The notes below the pieces were generated by a model that saw only the letters and a list, made by a program, of their open reading frames with translations, made no database searches and was not told the origin of the DNA. From JAICYJ01 sp038212095 (lineage in GTDB: Bacteria > Actinomycetota > Thermoleophilia > Gaiellales > JAICJC01): DNA of 64,000 nucleotides. Made by a program: the position numbers and the translations under genes. Location: assembly GCA_038212095.1 (NCBI GenBank), contig JBBQUW010000012.1, positions 1-64,000 of the forward strand, given 5' to 3'. Positions 7,753 through 15,730 of this stretch are shown here, piece after piece. Within the stretch, counting starts at the first letter, position 1. Every line of letters begins with the position of its first letter.

Positions 7753-9861
7753 TCATCCACACACCGGGAACGTGTACCGGGCCGGAGCGATCTTGTTGCC
7801 AGCGGGGTCGACTGCTGTCAGCGTTACCGGAAGGCGCAAGCACTTGCCGGGCTTGAGACCGAGCTTGAGCGCAACGGCCCCACGCACCACGATCCTGATG
7901 TGGTTGGTTCGCCCAGGAAGCACCGTGGCTGATCGGGTGATTCGCTTGGGAAGCGTGAGCTTCGCGGAAGCCCTTTCGGTGGTCTTGAGCTGGAAGTCCA
8001 AGCCGCGTCGGATCACGTTCCGGCGGAGCGGCAACGCCATGCTCACGATCGGAGCGACGTGGTCGAGGCCGGGGATGCCGCTTGTGCCGAACGCCTTGTC
8101 ACACGCCGGGTCGGGGTAGAAGGACCGACACCACGGAGCCGAGCCGACCGCGTTGAATGCGTACGCGAAGCTGGCCGGGGCGAGCGTGGTTCCGGTGAGC
8201 GACATCGCCAGCGGGCCGGGCGTCGTGATCGTGGCGACCATGTCGACACTGCCGTCGGGCGATGCGTCCTTGCCGGCGATGACCGTTCCGTCTTTGCTGA
8301 TCTCGAAGCGTCCCGAGCCAACCGGACGACCGTGCACCACCGCGATGGCAACGACTTCGTAGGACTGTCGCTCGAACACCATTGCCGGTGAGGACATGAC
8401 GTACAGACCGTCGAAGCCGGGAGGCGTGATCGCGTCACTCGATGCGGTATAGGTGATCGGAACGTCGAGACGGTTGCCGGCAACATCGGAGATGCTGACT
8501 ACGAAGGTGTGCTCGCCGTTGACGATATGACCGACCGCAGCCTGCAGACGATCGGTCGAACCCGTGACCGCCAGCGGTTGCCCGTCGATGGTCACTGACC
8601 AGCTCGCTGGATTCACACCGCTCTTGTCATCGGATGCTTGCACGTCGATCGTCGGGCTGTTGCCGTTGTCGATCGCTGCTGGCAGCGTGACGACGAGCGT
8701 GGGCTTGGTCGTGTCGACGACCTCGATCGACCGGTTGGTGGTCGTCGCGTTGCCGACGTTGTCCACCACCCGCAGCGATACGGCGTGCGTACCAAGCGAG
8801 AGATCGGCAGGAGCCGCGAACGTGGCAGCTCCACCGCTGGAGGCCGTCTGAACGGCGACGCCGTCAATGCTCGCCTGCACGCTCGCAACGCCGCTGTCCG
8901 CATCGCTTGCCGCAAACTCGAAGCTGGGACGGTAGGTGGAGTAGTTCTGTCCATCGACGATAGAGGTCGACGCAGCTGGGCTTGTGAGATCCCAGCGCTG
9001 CGTGGCGATCGTGGTGGATACCTGATTGCCCGAGTAGTCCGACGCGGCGATGGCGTAGGAGTGCACACCCGTCGATCCGGGATTGGCGAGGCACACGCCG
9101 AACGGCGCGCTCGATGCCCCAGGCTGGGGCCCGGTGACCGCCGCGGGGTTCTGCCAGGCGTACTCGACCTGTCCATCGCGGTAGAGCTGGCTGCGCCACG
9201 CTCCAGAGCCGGAATCTCCCACGGTCCACCGAAGCGAGTTGCAGGTGTTTGGGCCGATCCATCCGCTTGGTGCAACGACTCCGCTGACGACAGGGTTGCT
9301 CGTGTCATGGAACGAAAGCACCGCCGAGTTGATGGTGACGTTGTTGGTGGTGCTCGTAACGGAGGTCGACCTGTCGAAGATGAGCGCAATGTCGACGTGA
9401 TGGCCAGCGGTATAGGTGTCATAGCTCGGCGCCCCGGGAGAGCATGTCCCGCGCGTGCCAGCGCCGTAGGTCTTGCCGTAGATGATGCTGTTGTCGCCGT
9501 CGACGATGTAGTACAGGAAGTCGTTGCTGGTGTTGACCGTGCTGGTGAAGCAGAACCGATAGAGGCTCAGGCCTGTTGGCACGTAGAACTGGTACTGGCC
9601 GTACGAGCCGCCTGAGTAGGTGCTGGGCGGGGCGTAGATCCGGTTCGTGGTGATCTGCCACGGCGGGCTTCCCGAGCTTGACCCGCGCCAGTACGGACCG
9701 GCAACGTTGATCGGTAGGCCAGACGAGCCATAGGTGATCGAGTAGTCACCAGCATGCGCCGGCGCAGCGAGTGATGCCAGCGCGGCGATCATGACGATCA
9801 GGCAGATGACGAGCCGCCGGACGCGAGAGCGTCGACAGTTGGCAGTGAGGTTGCTTTGCAT
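7753..9861 (-). CDS. Large secreted protein with Ig-like repeats
   Basis: A 702-residue exported protein: signal peptide ending near APAHAGD, a Ser/Thr/Tyr-rich N-terminal domain, then several tandem Ig-like/HYR-like beta domains (recurring 'D.VGN', 'D.AGN' and 'DTTKPT' strands) and a basic C-terminus. No LPXTG anchor or membrane tail is visible, so it is probably secreted or bound non-covalently. AGGAG lies 8 nt before the ATG at 9861, which decides the start over 9885. It follows leader copy B and is 111 bp upstream of the transglycosylase gene, so the two may be co-transcribed. A mating-pair or surface-adhesion role is inferred from context. Confidence 0.75.
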   Translation of the reverse strand: MQSNLTANCRRSRVRRLVICLIVMIAALASLAAPAHAGDYSITYGSSGLPINVAGPYWRGSSSGSPPWQITTNRIYAPPSTYSGGSYGQYQFYVPTGLSLYRFCFTSTVNTSNDFLYYIVDGDNSIIYGKTYGAGTRGTCSPGAPSYDTYTAGHHVDIALIFDRSTSVTSTTNNVTINSAVLSFHDTSNPVVSGVVAPSGWIGPNTCNSLRWTVGDSGSGAWRSQLYRDGQVEYAWQNPAAVTGPQPGASSAPFGVCLANPGSTGVHSYAIAASDYSGNQVSTTIATQRWDLTSPAASTSIVDGQNYSTYRPSFEFAASDADSGVASVQASIDGVAVQTASSGGAATFAAPADLSLGTHAVSLRVVDNVGNATTTNRSIEVVDTTKPTLVVTLPAAIDNGNSPTIDVQASDDKSGVNPASWSVTIDGQPLAVTGSTDRLQAAVGHIVNGEHTFVVSISDVAGNRLDVPITYTASSDAITPPGFDGLYVMSSPAMVFERQSYEVVAIAVVHGRPVGSGRFEISKDGTVIAGKDASPDGSVDMVATITTPGPLAMSLTGTTLAPASFAYAFNAVGSAPWCRSFYPDPACDKAFGTSGIPGLDHVAPIVSMALPLRRNVIRRGLDFQLKTTERASAKLTLPKRITRSATVLPGRTNHIRIVVRGAVALKLGLKPGKCLRLPVTLTAVDPAGNKIAPARYTFPVCG

Positions 9862-9898
9862 CGCACGAGCTCCTTCGAGACACAACTACGTGGTCGAA

Positions 9899-10036
9899 GG
9901 CTGCGCGAGGCGACAGAGGCGGTAGGGTTGAATCAAGCGAAGCGAAAAAGCTCAACAGACCGCAGCCAGTAGGACAACCGTGTCGGTGGCCCTATCTCAA
10001 CTATCGGCCGAGTTGGGGAACCCTTGAGCCAACTTT
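9899..10036 (-). promoter_or_regulatory. Sigma-28-type promoter plus conserved RNA leader, copy B (surface protein)
   Basis: On the minus strand, AAAGTTGGCTCAAGG (10036-10022) precedes GCCGATAG (10008-10001) with a 15-nt gap between TCAA and GCCGAT. This is the copy closest to the FliA/WhiG -10 consensus. The leader block is 69 nt (9967-9899), opening GGCTGCGGTCTGTTGAGCT and closing CTGTCGCCTCGCGCAGCC. It ends 37 nt before the ATG at 9861, with GAAGGAG in between. Spacer and interior sequences differ from copies A and C while the ends are conserved. Confidence 0.78.
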
Positions 10037-10476
10037 TTCGGGAGCCGGGCCTCTTCGCGAGCGCGAGATGTCAGTCGAGAAGCGATCCGCGAAGACATTG
10101 GTGCCCGGGCAGGCAACGCTTCAAGTCATGCAACCACCCCCACCGGGAATCGTCGCGGCGTCGTCTCCAACCCGGGCACCCAATGCCCACATGGTAGCGG
10201 TCTTCGCAGCTCGCGCAAATCAAGACGAAACGCGTGCAGGCATTTTGCGGATCGAGAAAATGCCAGAAACCCCTTGTATGCGCGGAATTGCCGCTACTAT
10301 GTGGTTCAAGTCCGATAGATGTCAGTCGGGCGTGGAACTGACAAGCGACTGACACCCGAGGAAGGCGCATGAAGTGCATTACCGCTGCGAACCCGAACAT
10401 CGATCCATGTCGACTGACACGAGCGCAGCGCCTGACAGCGCCACACGTACCATGAGATTGCGAAGGAGCACCGAAG
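10037..10476. other. Non-coding region with inverted repeats, possible oriT or control region
   Basis: No gene is convincing in these 440 bp. It holds an imperfect inverted repeat: CATTGGTGCCCGGG (10096-10109) against CCCGGGCACCCAATG (10171-10185). It also holds the dyad TGTCAGTCG (10320-10328) / CGACTGACA (10346-10354) with a further ACTGACA between the arms. TACCAT at 10448-10453 could be the -10 of the SSB gene. Position between divergent units of a conjugative element, next to SSB, makes an oriT or replication control region possible, but I see no proven nic site. Confidence 0.45.
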
Positions 10477-10809
10477 ATGTGGATGAACGTAGCCTGCCTC
10501 GTCGGCAGGGCAGCCTCCGAGCCCAAGAAGCGAACGACAGCCAACGGCACCGAGTACGTGACGTTGCGCGTAGCGGTTCGCCGTAGCAACCAGCACACCG
10601 ACTTCTTCACGGTCGAGATGTGGGGGCAGCTCGCCCGCCACGCACTCGACCAGGTGACAGTCGGACGGCTACTTTCGCTGCGATGCGAGCTGCGACAGCA
10701 GGAGTGGGGATCTGGCGAGGACCGCAAAGAGAAGGTGTCACTCGTGGTCCGCAAGCTGGGCTTCCTGACCCCACGCGGAAACGCATCGGTCGAAGCCGAC
10801 GCTGCATAG
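10477..10809 (+). CDS. ssb: Single-stranded DNA-binding protein (OB fold)
   Basis: A 110-residue OB-fold protein beginning MWMNVACLVGRAASEP and continuing through the SSB pattern 'VTLRVAVRR', 'TDFFTVEMWGQLA', 'RLLSLRCELRQQEW'. It lacks the acidic C-terminal tip of housekeeping SSB, which recruits repair partners, and is short, as element-encoded SSBs often are. It would protect single-stranded DNA after conjugative transfer. AGGAG lies 9 nt upstream of the ATG. It starts the plus-strand gene group that includes the next two or three genes. Confidence 0.9.
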   Translation: MWMNVACLVGRAASEPKKRTTANGTEYVTLRVAVRRSNQHTDFFTVEMWGQLARHALDQVTVGRLLSLRCELRQQEWGSGEDRKEKVSLVVRKLGFLTPRGNASVEADAA

Positions 10810-10898
10810 ATGTCGGAGGTCGTTGAACGGTCGCCTTCTGGCGGACTCTCGTGCCTGCCGCGTACAATCGTGCTCCCAGCAGTCACGAGGAGCATCAG

Positions 10899-11363
10899 AT
10901 GGCATCGACAGCCACCCGAACGAAGCCCGCAGCGAAGCGCAAAGCTGCGCCGAAGCAAGGCGCCGTCAGCAATCTCAACGCCCCACGATGGACCGATCGC
11001 GAGGTCAAGATCCTCCTCGACGCCGTTACCTCCTCGCCAACGGCCAAGGCCGGAATCGAGAATGCCGCCGGCGTGCTCGGCAAGACCGTCGGCACGTGTT
11101 CGCAGAAGTATTACTCGCTCAAGCGCAAGGAGAACGGCGGTCGCAAGCGCACCGGGCGCAAGGCGGCGGCCCCCGCGACGAAGCGAAGCGCAAGCGCGAC
11201 GCGACAGCCCGCTTCCCGGACCGCTCCGGCGCCCCGCAAGCCGAGCATCGACGTTGCGTCGATGAGCAACGTCGAGCTGTCGAAGCTCGTTGCGGTCGCC
11301 ACGACCGAGCTGCAGCGACGCATGGTTGAGCTCGAGGCCAACGTCCGCAAGCTCTTGGGCTGA
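10899..11363 (+). CDS. Basic DNA-binding protein with Myb/SANT-like domain
   Basis: A 154-residue, strongly basic protein. Residues about 28-75 resemble a SANT/Myb-like helix-turn-helix ('WTDREVKILLDAV...VLGKTVGTCSQKYYSLKR'). An Ala/Lys/Arg-rich linker and a short C-terminal helix follow. I prefer the ATG at 10899, preceded by GAGGAGCATCAG, over the longer reading from 10851. TACAAT at 10863-10868 is a plausible -10. It could act as a nucleoid-associated or regulatory protein of the element; specificity is unknown. Confidence 0.75.
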   Translation: MASTATRTKPAAKRKAAPKQGAVSNLNAPRWTDREVKILLDAVTSSPTAKAGIENAAGVLGKTVGTCSQKYYSLKRKENGGRKRTGRKAAAPATKRSASATRQPASRTAPAPRKPSIDVASMSNVELSKLVAVATTELQRRMVELEANVRKLLG

Positions 11364-11369
11364 CCGCGA

Positions 11370-12224
11370 ATGCCCGAGATCATCATCCCGGGCGCTGTCG
11401 GAAATACGCCCAACCGCACCGACGCTGCCTCGGCCATCGCGCAGCATGTCGGTTCGTTCGGCGCGTCCAATACACCCGCCGACATCAAGCGCGTGCTCGA
11501 GTGGTTCGTCGACGAAGGCTGCGTCATGTCGCTCCGAACCGATGGCGCGGGAAAGGTTCACGAAACGCACGCCTGCTATTCGGATGGCAGCGCGATGCAG
11601 TTCTACGGCGCGATCGTCGACGTGAGCGCGAGCCTGCTGCATGGATTCGTCAAGTACGACCTCCATCTGCATGCGGCGACGCCGTACGTGCATCTTGAGC
11701 TGTTGCTCAAGAACCCGCTCGAGAGCGCATCGATGATGAGGCGCCACCTACGTCGGGCCTATGAGTGCCTCGTGCATGCGGGCATCTCGCGCCTGACCCT
11801 CGAGGCGGGGCTGAGCGGCGGACCGACGTACTGGGCCAACGCAGGCGCGGACTTCCAGGGCGGGCGTGCGCTGCTCAACCACATCCACGTGCTCGCGGCA
11901 TTTCTCGGGGACTGCGAGCTTGCTGATGTCGGGCAACTCGACACGCCCGGCGACGTGAGGCAATTCAACCTCGCCGCGGAGGTGTCGATCGCTGAGGCCT
12001 TCAAGTGCTCGCAGCTGCTGAGCTCGATCGAGGGGACCGGCCAGACCTGGGTCGCGGCAGGACAGCTGGACCATAAGCGCGACACCCTCATGCTCGATAT
12101 CGACACGCCACGCTCGGTGGGGGAGGCGATTCTCTTTGCGATCGGCCCGTGGAACGGGGTGTTCGACCTGTCGGAGCCGGGCGTATCGGACGCTCGATTC
12201 CGCCGATTCCTGGGTCTTGCGTGA
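11370..12224 (+). CDS. Hypothetical protein, unknown family
   Basis: A 284-residue soluble protein starting 6 bp after the preceding stop, so probably in the same operon. Recognisable stretches include 'KYDLHLHAATPYVHLELLL' and 'TYWANAGADFQGG', but they do not lead me to a known family. There is no signal peptide or membrane segment. Its place among DNA-handling genes of the element suggests an accessory role; nothing in the sequence states which. Confidence 0.75.
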   Translation: MPEIIIPGAVGNTPNRTDAASAIAQHVGSFGASNTPADIKRVLEWFVDEGCVMSLRTDGAGKVHETHACYSDGSAMQFYGAIVDVSASLLHGFVKYDLHLHAATPYVHLELLLKNPLESASMMRRHLRRAYECLVHAGISRLTLEAGLSGGPTYWANAGADFQGGRALLNHIHVLAAFLGDCELADVGQLDTPGDVRQFNLAAEVSIAEAFKCSQLLSSIEGTGQTWVAAGQLDHKRDTLMLDIDTPRSVGEAILFAIGPWNGVFDLSEPGVSDARFRRFLGLA

Positions 12225-12245
12225 ATCTAGATCGGGTTTTGTGGG

Positions 12246-12294
12246 GATATACAGGGGTATATCGGTTGCGCAAACGGAATCGCCACGCTACCAT
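12246..12294 (+). promoter_or_regulatory. Operator palindrome and promoter of the XRE gene
   Basis: GATATAC-AGGG-GTATATC (12246-12263) is a perfect 7-bp inverted repeat. Just downstream, TTGCGC (12266-12271) and TACCAT (12289-12294) are spaced 17 bp, a reasonable -35/-10 pair. The SD AAGGAG and ATG of the HTH gene follow. A palindrome touching the promoter of an XRE-type gene suggests autoregulation. Confidence 0.6.
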
Positions 12295-12319
12295 GGGACC
12301 TGAAACGAAGGAGAACCCC

Positions 12320-12742
12320 ATGTCCGCGCCACTTGAGTCGATCATCGACTACGACGCTCTCGCGAACGCTGTCGCTCGTGAGCAGCAGGCGCGTGGGCTG
12401 GACCAGAAGCGCATCGCGCTGGCAGCAGGCATCGAGAGCTCCAAGCTGTCGAACCTGCTCAAGCATCGCGGCGGCTTGTCGGTGAACAACCTGTTCGCGA
12501 TCTGCGATTGGCTCGGAGAGCCGGTGGACGCATACCGCGTGAAGCAGGCGCCCAAGTGGCTCGTCGAGCGGCTCGCTAGCGGCAATCGCCTCTCGCTTGA
12601 TGAAGCGCAGCGCCTCGCTGATGAACGAGCGGGCGCGGCGCGTCGGCAGCTTGCCGCGGCCAACGAGATCGAATCGCTCTCGACGGATGACGTCGATGCG
12701 ATCGTCGCAGCCGCAAGTGAGGCAGCAACGCACGCTCGTTGA
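12320..12742 (+). CDS. XRE-family helix-turn-helix regulator
   Basis: A 140-residue protein. The XRE HTH covers about residues 10-70 ('ALAAGIESSKLSNLLKHRGG' then 'NNLFAICDWLGEPVDAY'), with an acidic helical C-terminus. AAGGAGAACCCC places the start at 12320. The GATATAC/GTATATC operator directly upstream suggests that it represses its own promoter. It is a candidate master repressor of the element's transfer or excision genes, by analogy with ICE regulators; the targets are not shown. Confidence 0.88.
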   Translation: MSAPLESIIDYDALANAVAREQQARGLDQKRIALAAGIESSKLSNLLKHRGGLSVNNLFAICDWLGEPVDAYRVKQAPKWLVERLASGNRLSLDEAQRLADERAGAARRQLAAANEIESLSTDDVDAIVAAASEAATHAR

Positions 12743-12787
12743 CGCCGCGCAAATCGCGCCTGTGCAGTCAGCCGAATTCGCTGTCGT

Positions 12788-13396
12788 TCACGCGAGCGGC
12801 GTGCAGCCCGCGGGTGGATCACCCATGACGATCGGCGTCGAGAGCTGCGCCCATCCGCCGAACAAGTCGCCGGTTGGGTAGGCGTAGAAGCGAACGGCAG
12901 TGATGGTCTTGCCCGCGAAGTAGTCCCAGTTTTCGATGCGGACTTCCGTGTCGGACCAGGGGAGCTGGAACCACGGCACGACAGATCCCTTCGTGAATCC
13001 GTAGGCGGTGCCGTCGAGCGTCACGTCCAGTTCGGTCGAGGCGTTGAGCCCGCCGTCTGCTTTCGCGACGGCGATACTTCGCGAGGCGGTCTTCGTGACA
13101 GTGAACGGCCCCGCTTGGCGGACGACCGTGAGGGGACTTGGGGCGGTCGGATCGCAGGTCGCAGGTGGCGGCGGCGGCGGCGGTGGTGGGAGAGTCACCG
13201 GCGGCGGATCGACCGGTGGGGGCGGCGGTGGCGGCACGCAGTGCTTGTTGTGTTCGGCAACGATCGAGCGCGCCGGCGCGGCGGCCTTGGCGCAGGCCGG
13301 GACAGGTTGCATTTCGCGCGCGTGCGCAGGCGTAGTCGTAGCCAGCGCTGTGGTGAGCGCCAGTGTGATGGGGAGGATGTGGCGTGCGGGGTTCAT
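12788..13396 (-). CDS. Secreted proline-rich protein
   Basis: A 202-residue exported protein: signal peptide ending near TPAHARE, a Cys-containing segment, two proline runs ('PPPPPPPVDPPPVTLPPPPP'), then a C-terminal domain of about 110 residues with aromatic beta-strand character ('VPWFQLPWSDTEVRIENWDY'). The proline stretch is probably an extended spacer across the cell wall. It is the last gene on the minus strand after the recombinase operon, 26 bp from the preceding stop. Function is unknown; a surface or mating role fits the context. Confidence 0.75.
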   Translation of the reverse strand: MNPARHILPITLALTTALATTTPAHAREMQPVPACAKAAAPARSIVAEHNKHCVPPPPPPPVDPPPVTLPPPPPPPPPATCDPTAPSPLTVVRQAGPFTVTKTASRSIAVAKADGGLNASTELDVTLDGTAYGFTKGSVVPWFQLPWSDTEVRIENWDYFAGKTITAVRFYAYPTGDLFGGWAQLSTPIVMGDPPAGCTPLA

Positions 13397-13422
13397 GGGG
13401 AGGGTCTCCAGTTGGGGGTCGG

Positions 13423-14013
13423 TCAGGCGGTGTCGCGCAGCTGTCGCCAGGAGGGCTCGAGCTGTTGGAGGTCGTGTTCGAGCCGGCGGCGGGTCATGGG
13501 TCCGAGGCGTGACATGAGCCGGTAGGCAGCGGCGAGCGGCGAGTCGATCCGCCGGATCGCGTAGACGCCGGTCAGGCCGTACGGGAAGTCCACGACCAGG
13601 TGATCGGGGACGCCTGACTGCTGCGAGACGCCGTGCAGCATTCGTGCAGGCAGGCCGAGCTCTTCGAGCAGGTACATGGTGGTGACGTCGAGCAGGAGCC
13701 CGTGTCCAAGGATCACGAGCGCTGGCTCGTTCGGTCCGACGAGCAGGGCCTCGCCCTCAACGACCTCGCTCAGTCGCTGGCCCTCGCTGACGGTTGCAGC
13801 GAGCGGAGTGGATCGAAGCATCGTGCGCGCCTTGCGCGTGAGCACGACTCCCTGCACGTAGCCGACCGAGATGTCCGGTAGCGGGCCAGACATCGACAGC
13901 AGACGAAGCGCCGCAATCAGCGCGAGATCCGGCCGGTCTGGATACTGCACCGTGACGAGCGCGCCGAGATCGGAGAGCGACACGGGGCCGGTTGAGATGG
14001 TGGAGCGGGTCAT
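13423..14013 (-). CDS. Unknown protein, third gene of recombinase operon
   Basis: A 196-residue soluble protein. The stretch 'ALVILGHGLLLDVTTMYLLEELGLP' resembles the strand 'LHAVLIVGGHVLVELAS' in the neighbouring 195-residue protein, so the two may be distant paralogues sharing a fold. The His on that strand faintly recalls transglutaminase-like folds, but the catalytic Cys is not evident. Its ATG overlaps the stop of the neighbour (14010-14013). Translational coupling to a tyrosine recombinase suggests these proteins serve recombination or element control. Confidence 0.7.
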   Translation of the reverse strand: MTRSTISTGPVSLSDLGALVTVQYPDRPDLALIAALRLLSMSGPLPDISVGYVQGVVLTRKARTMLRSTPLAATVSEGQRLSEVVEGEALLVGPNEPALVILGHGLLLDVTTMYLLEELGLPARMLHGVSQQSGVPDHLVVDFPYGLTGVYAIRRIDSPLAAAYRLMSRLGPMTRRRLEHDLQQLEPSWRQLRDTA

Positions 14014-14597
14014 GCCGGACTCTCCTTCCGGCTACGCTGGGAGTCGAGCTGCCAGCGGATGCGCGGTGCGCAGCTGGTGGCGAGCTGTCGCGCCATCTGC
14101 TCGTAGGTGCGATTGAGCGGCGGCAGTACGTCGTCGACCCGCTGGTAGGCAATCGCGGCGCCGGTGGAGATACCGTCGACGACGAAGCGTTCATCCACCT
14201 CCGGCGGCATGACCCGAACGAACGGCTGCATGAGAACTCCGGGGTCGTCGTGGTCGTTCCAGGACGCAAGCTCGACGAGTACGTGACCGCCGACGATCAG
14301 CACGGCATGCAGCTGGTCGAAGCCAAGCAGCAGCATCGCCGGACCGACGCGCTCGCGGTAGTGGACCATCTCGAGGTCGGTCTGCGGAAGCATCGGCTCG
14401 CCGAGACGGAAGAGCGCCGACCGTCCGTACGCAATGCCGCGAACGACCTGCACAGTCGGCAGCGACTGGGTGATGTGTGCGATCAGCAACTGGGCCGCCC
14501 GGAGACGAACGTGCCAGCTGGCCGCGAAGCCAAGGTCTGAGATCGCGGCATTGACCGCGACGCAGACGTCTTCGATAGATGACGTGCGTTGGTTCAT
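14010..14597 (-). CDS. Unknown protein coupled to tyrosine recombinase
   Basis: A 195-residue soluble protein without a recognised family. A central segment, 'LHAVLIVGGHVLVELAS' followed by 'NDHDDPGVLMQPF', is its most distinctive part. Its start codon overlaps the recombinase stop as ATGA and its stop overlaps the next gene in the same way, so all three are made from one message. The arrangement is unlike an ordinary phage integrase with an excisionase: no small basic Xis is visible. Confidence 0.72.
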   Translation of the reverse strand: MNQRTSSIEDVCVAVNAAISDLGFAASWHVRLRAAQLLIAHITQSLPTVQVVRGIAYGRSALFRLGEPMLPQTDLEMVHYRERVGPAMLLLGFDQLHAVLIVGGHVLVELASWNDHDDPGVLMQPFVRVMPPEVDERFVVDGISTGAAIAYQRVDDVLPPLNRTYEQMARQLATSCAPRIRWQLDSQRSRKESPA

Positions 14598-15583
14598 GGG
14601 TTGAACCCCCGAATGGTCGAGCGGCGTCGGTCCGACGAGGAGAAGGCATAGTGGCGACGGGTGGTGTCGGTTGAGTCGTGGCCGAGGACATCCGCGACCG
14701 CGTCGATCGGGTGGCCTTCGTTCAGGAGGTAGGTGGCGAATGTTCGGCGCAGCGCATGCGGCGAGACCAAGCTGCGGTGCTCGCGATGCGCGGAATCCTG
14801 GACATGCAGCCCGGCCGCGCAGGCGCGACGCTTGAGCTGCTTGTAGATCGCCGTATCCGACAGCTGCCGGCCGGTACGCGTCAGCAAGACGAAGTCGGTG
14901 TTGGGGTCGTGGCGCGCGTCTCGGAGCGCGGGCGTGCGCTCAGCTTCGCTGAGTTGGTGAATCCACCAGTGTCGAAGCTCCACGATCAGCTTGGGGTGGA
15001 TGTCGACGAATCGAACCTTGCTGCCCTTGCCATGGATGCGGAGCACCGCGTTGTCGAAGTCGACGTCCGACCACCGCAGGCTTCGCAGCTCACCGGAGCG
15101 CGCAGCGGTATAGGCAAGGAGGTAGGTCTGAATGCGCTCGCGCGCAGACCCCGGGGCATTGAGCAGCTGGTTGAGCTCTTCGGGCGTCAGGTAGATCCCA
15201 GGAGTCTGTGTGACGCGCGGCGCGCGGATCATCGCGGTCGGGTCGCTCGTCACGAGCTCGACGATGAACAGGTAGCGGTACAACGCCCGCAGGGACGCGA
15301 GCGCGATCTTGCGAGTGGCGGGTGAGAGCTCGTCGCCGCGCGTGCGCTGGTACTGCAGCGCCCGGTCGGGAGAGCGCAGGTACGACATGAATCGGTGTAC
15401 ATCGCCGGCCGTCGCTGTTCGTAGCGACGTGCCATGCGCCGCGAGCCACCCGGCGAAGTTGCGCTGGTGTGCGCGGTAGCTGTGCAAAGTGGCAGGCGAC
15501 AGTTCGGCTTGGCCGACGTATTCGTCGATGAGGTCGTCGTCTGTGTATGGCCGCGGTGGCGGAATGAACGCTGTGCGCTGCAT
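14594..15583 (-). CDS. Tyrosine recombinase (first of two)
   Basis: A 329-residue site-specific recombinase with an N-terminal SAM-like core-binding domain (about 15-115) and a complete catalytic set: R162, H276, R279, H302 and Y312 (motifs TAARSGELR, SPHALRR, LGHDS, RRHYAF). It is about half identical by eye to the second recombinase at 17791-18813, sharing long blocks near the C-terminus. It lies behind leader copy C and is translationally coupled to two unknown genes, so it may act in a process other than attR recombination. Confidence 0.93.
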   Translation of the reverse strand: MQRTAFIPPPRPYTDDDLIDEYVGQAELSPATLHSYRAHQRNFAGWLAAHGTSLRTATAGDVHRFMSYLRSPDRALQYQRTRGDELSPATRKIALASLRALYRYLFIVELVTSDPTAMIRAPRVTQTPGIYLTPEELNQLLNAPGSARERIQTYLLAYTAARSGELRSLRWSDVDFDNAVLRIHGKGSKVRFVDIHPKLIVELRHWWIHQLSEAERTPALRDARHDPNTDFVLLTRTGRQLSDTAIYKQLKRRACAAGLHVQDSAHREHRSLVSPHALRRTFATYLLNEGHPIDAVADVLGHDSTDTTRRHYAFSSSDRRRSTIRGFNP

Positions 15584-15613
15584 CGTGCTGCTCCAATAGA
15601 AGCGGTTGACGAT

Positions 15614-15723
15614 GGCTGCGCGCGGCGACAGAAGCGTTCAAAAAGCGATCAAGGCGAGACAAGCTCACAGACCGCAGCCTACTTCTTCCATCGGCACGTC
15701 CAGCAGTTCCTTGAGCCAACTTT
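15614..15723 (-). promoter_or_regulatory. Sigma-28-type promoter plus conserved RNA leader, copy C (recombinase operon)
   Basis: On the minus strand, AAAGTTGGCTCAAGG (15723-15709) precedes GCCGATGG (15695-15688) at the same 15-nt spacing. The leader is 66 nt (15679-15614), opening GGCTGCGGTCTGTGAGCT and closing CTGTCGCCGCGCGCAGCC. It ends 30 nt before the ATG at 15583, with TTGGAG between. It is the shortest of the three copies, and the length differences are confined to the middle of the block. Confidence 0.77.
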
Positions 15724-15730
15724 GTTGGGG

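Noticed and set aside
9899..9967. Integron attC site
   Set aside because: The inverted ends do not contain the attC R/L box consensus, the copies lie in 5' leaders with promoters, and no integron integrase is present.
10071..11747. 558-residue minus-strand open frame
   Set aside because: It lies antisense to ssb, the Myb-like gene and the next gene, all with good starts and family signatures; its composition is that of a shadow frame in high-GC DNA.
14594..15583. RIT (recombinases in trio) or Tn554-type element
   Set aside because: Those need two or three coupled recombinases; here only one is a recombinase and the two partners have no recombinase motifs.
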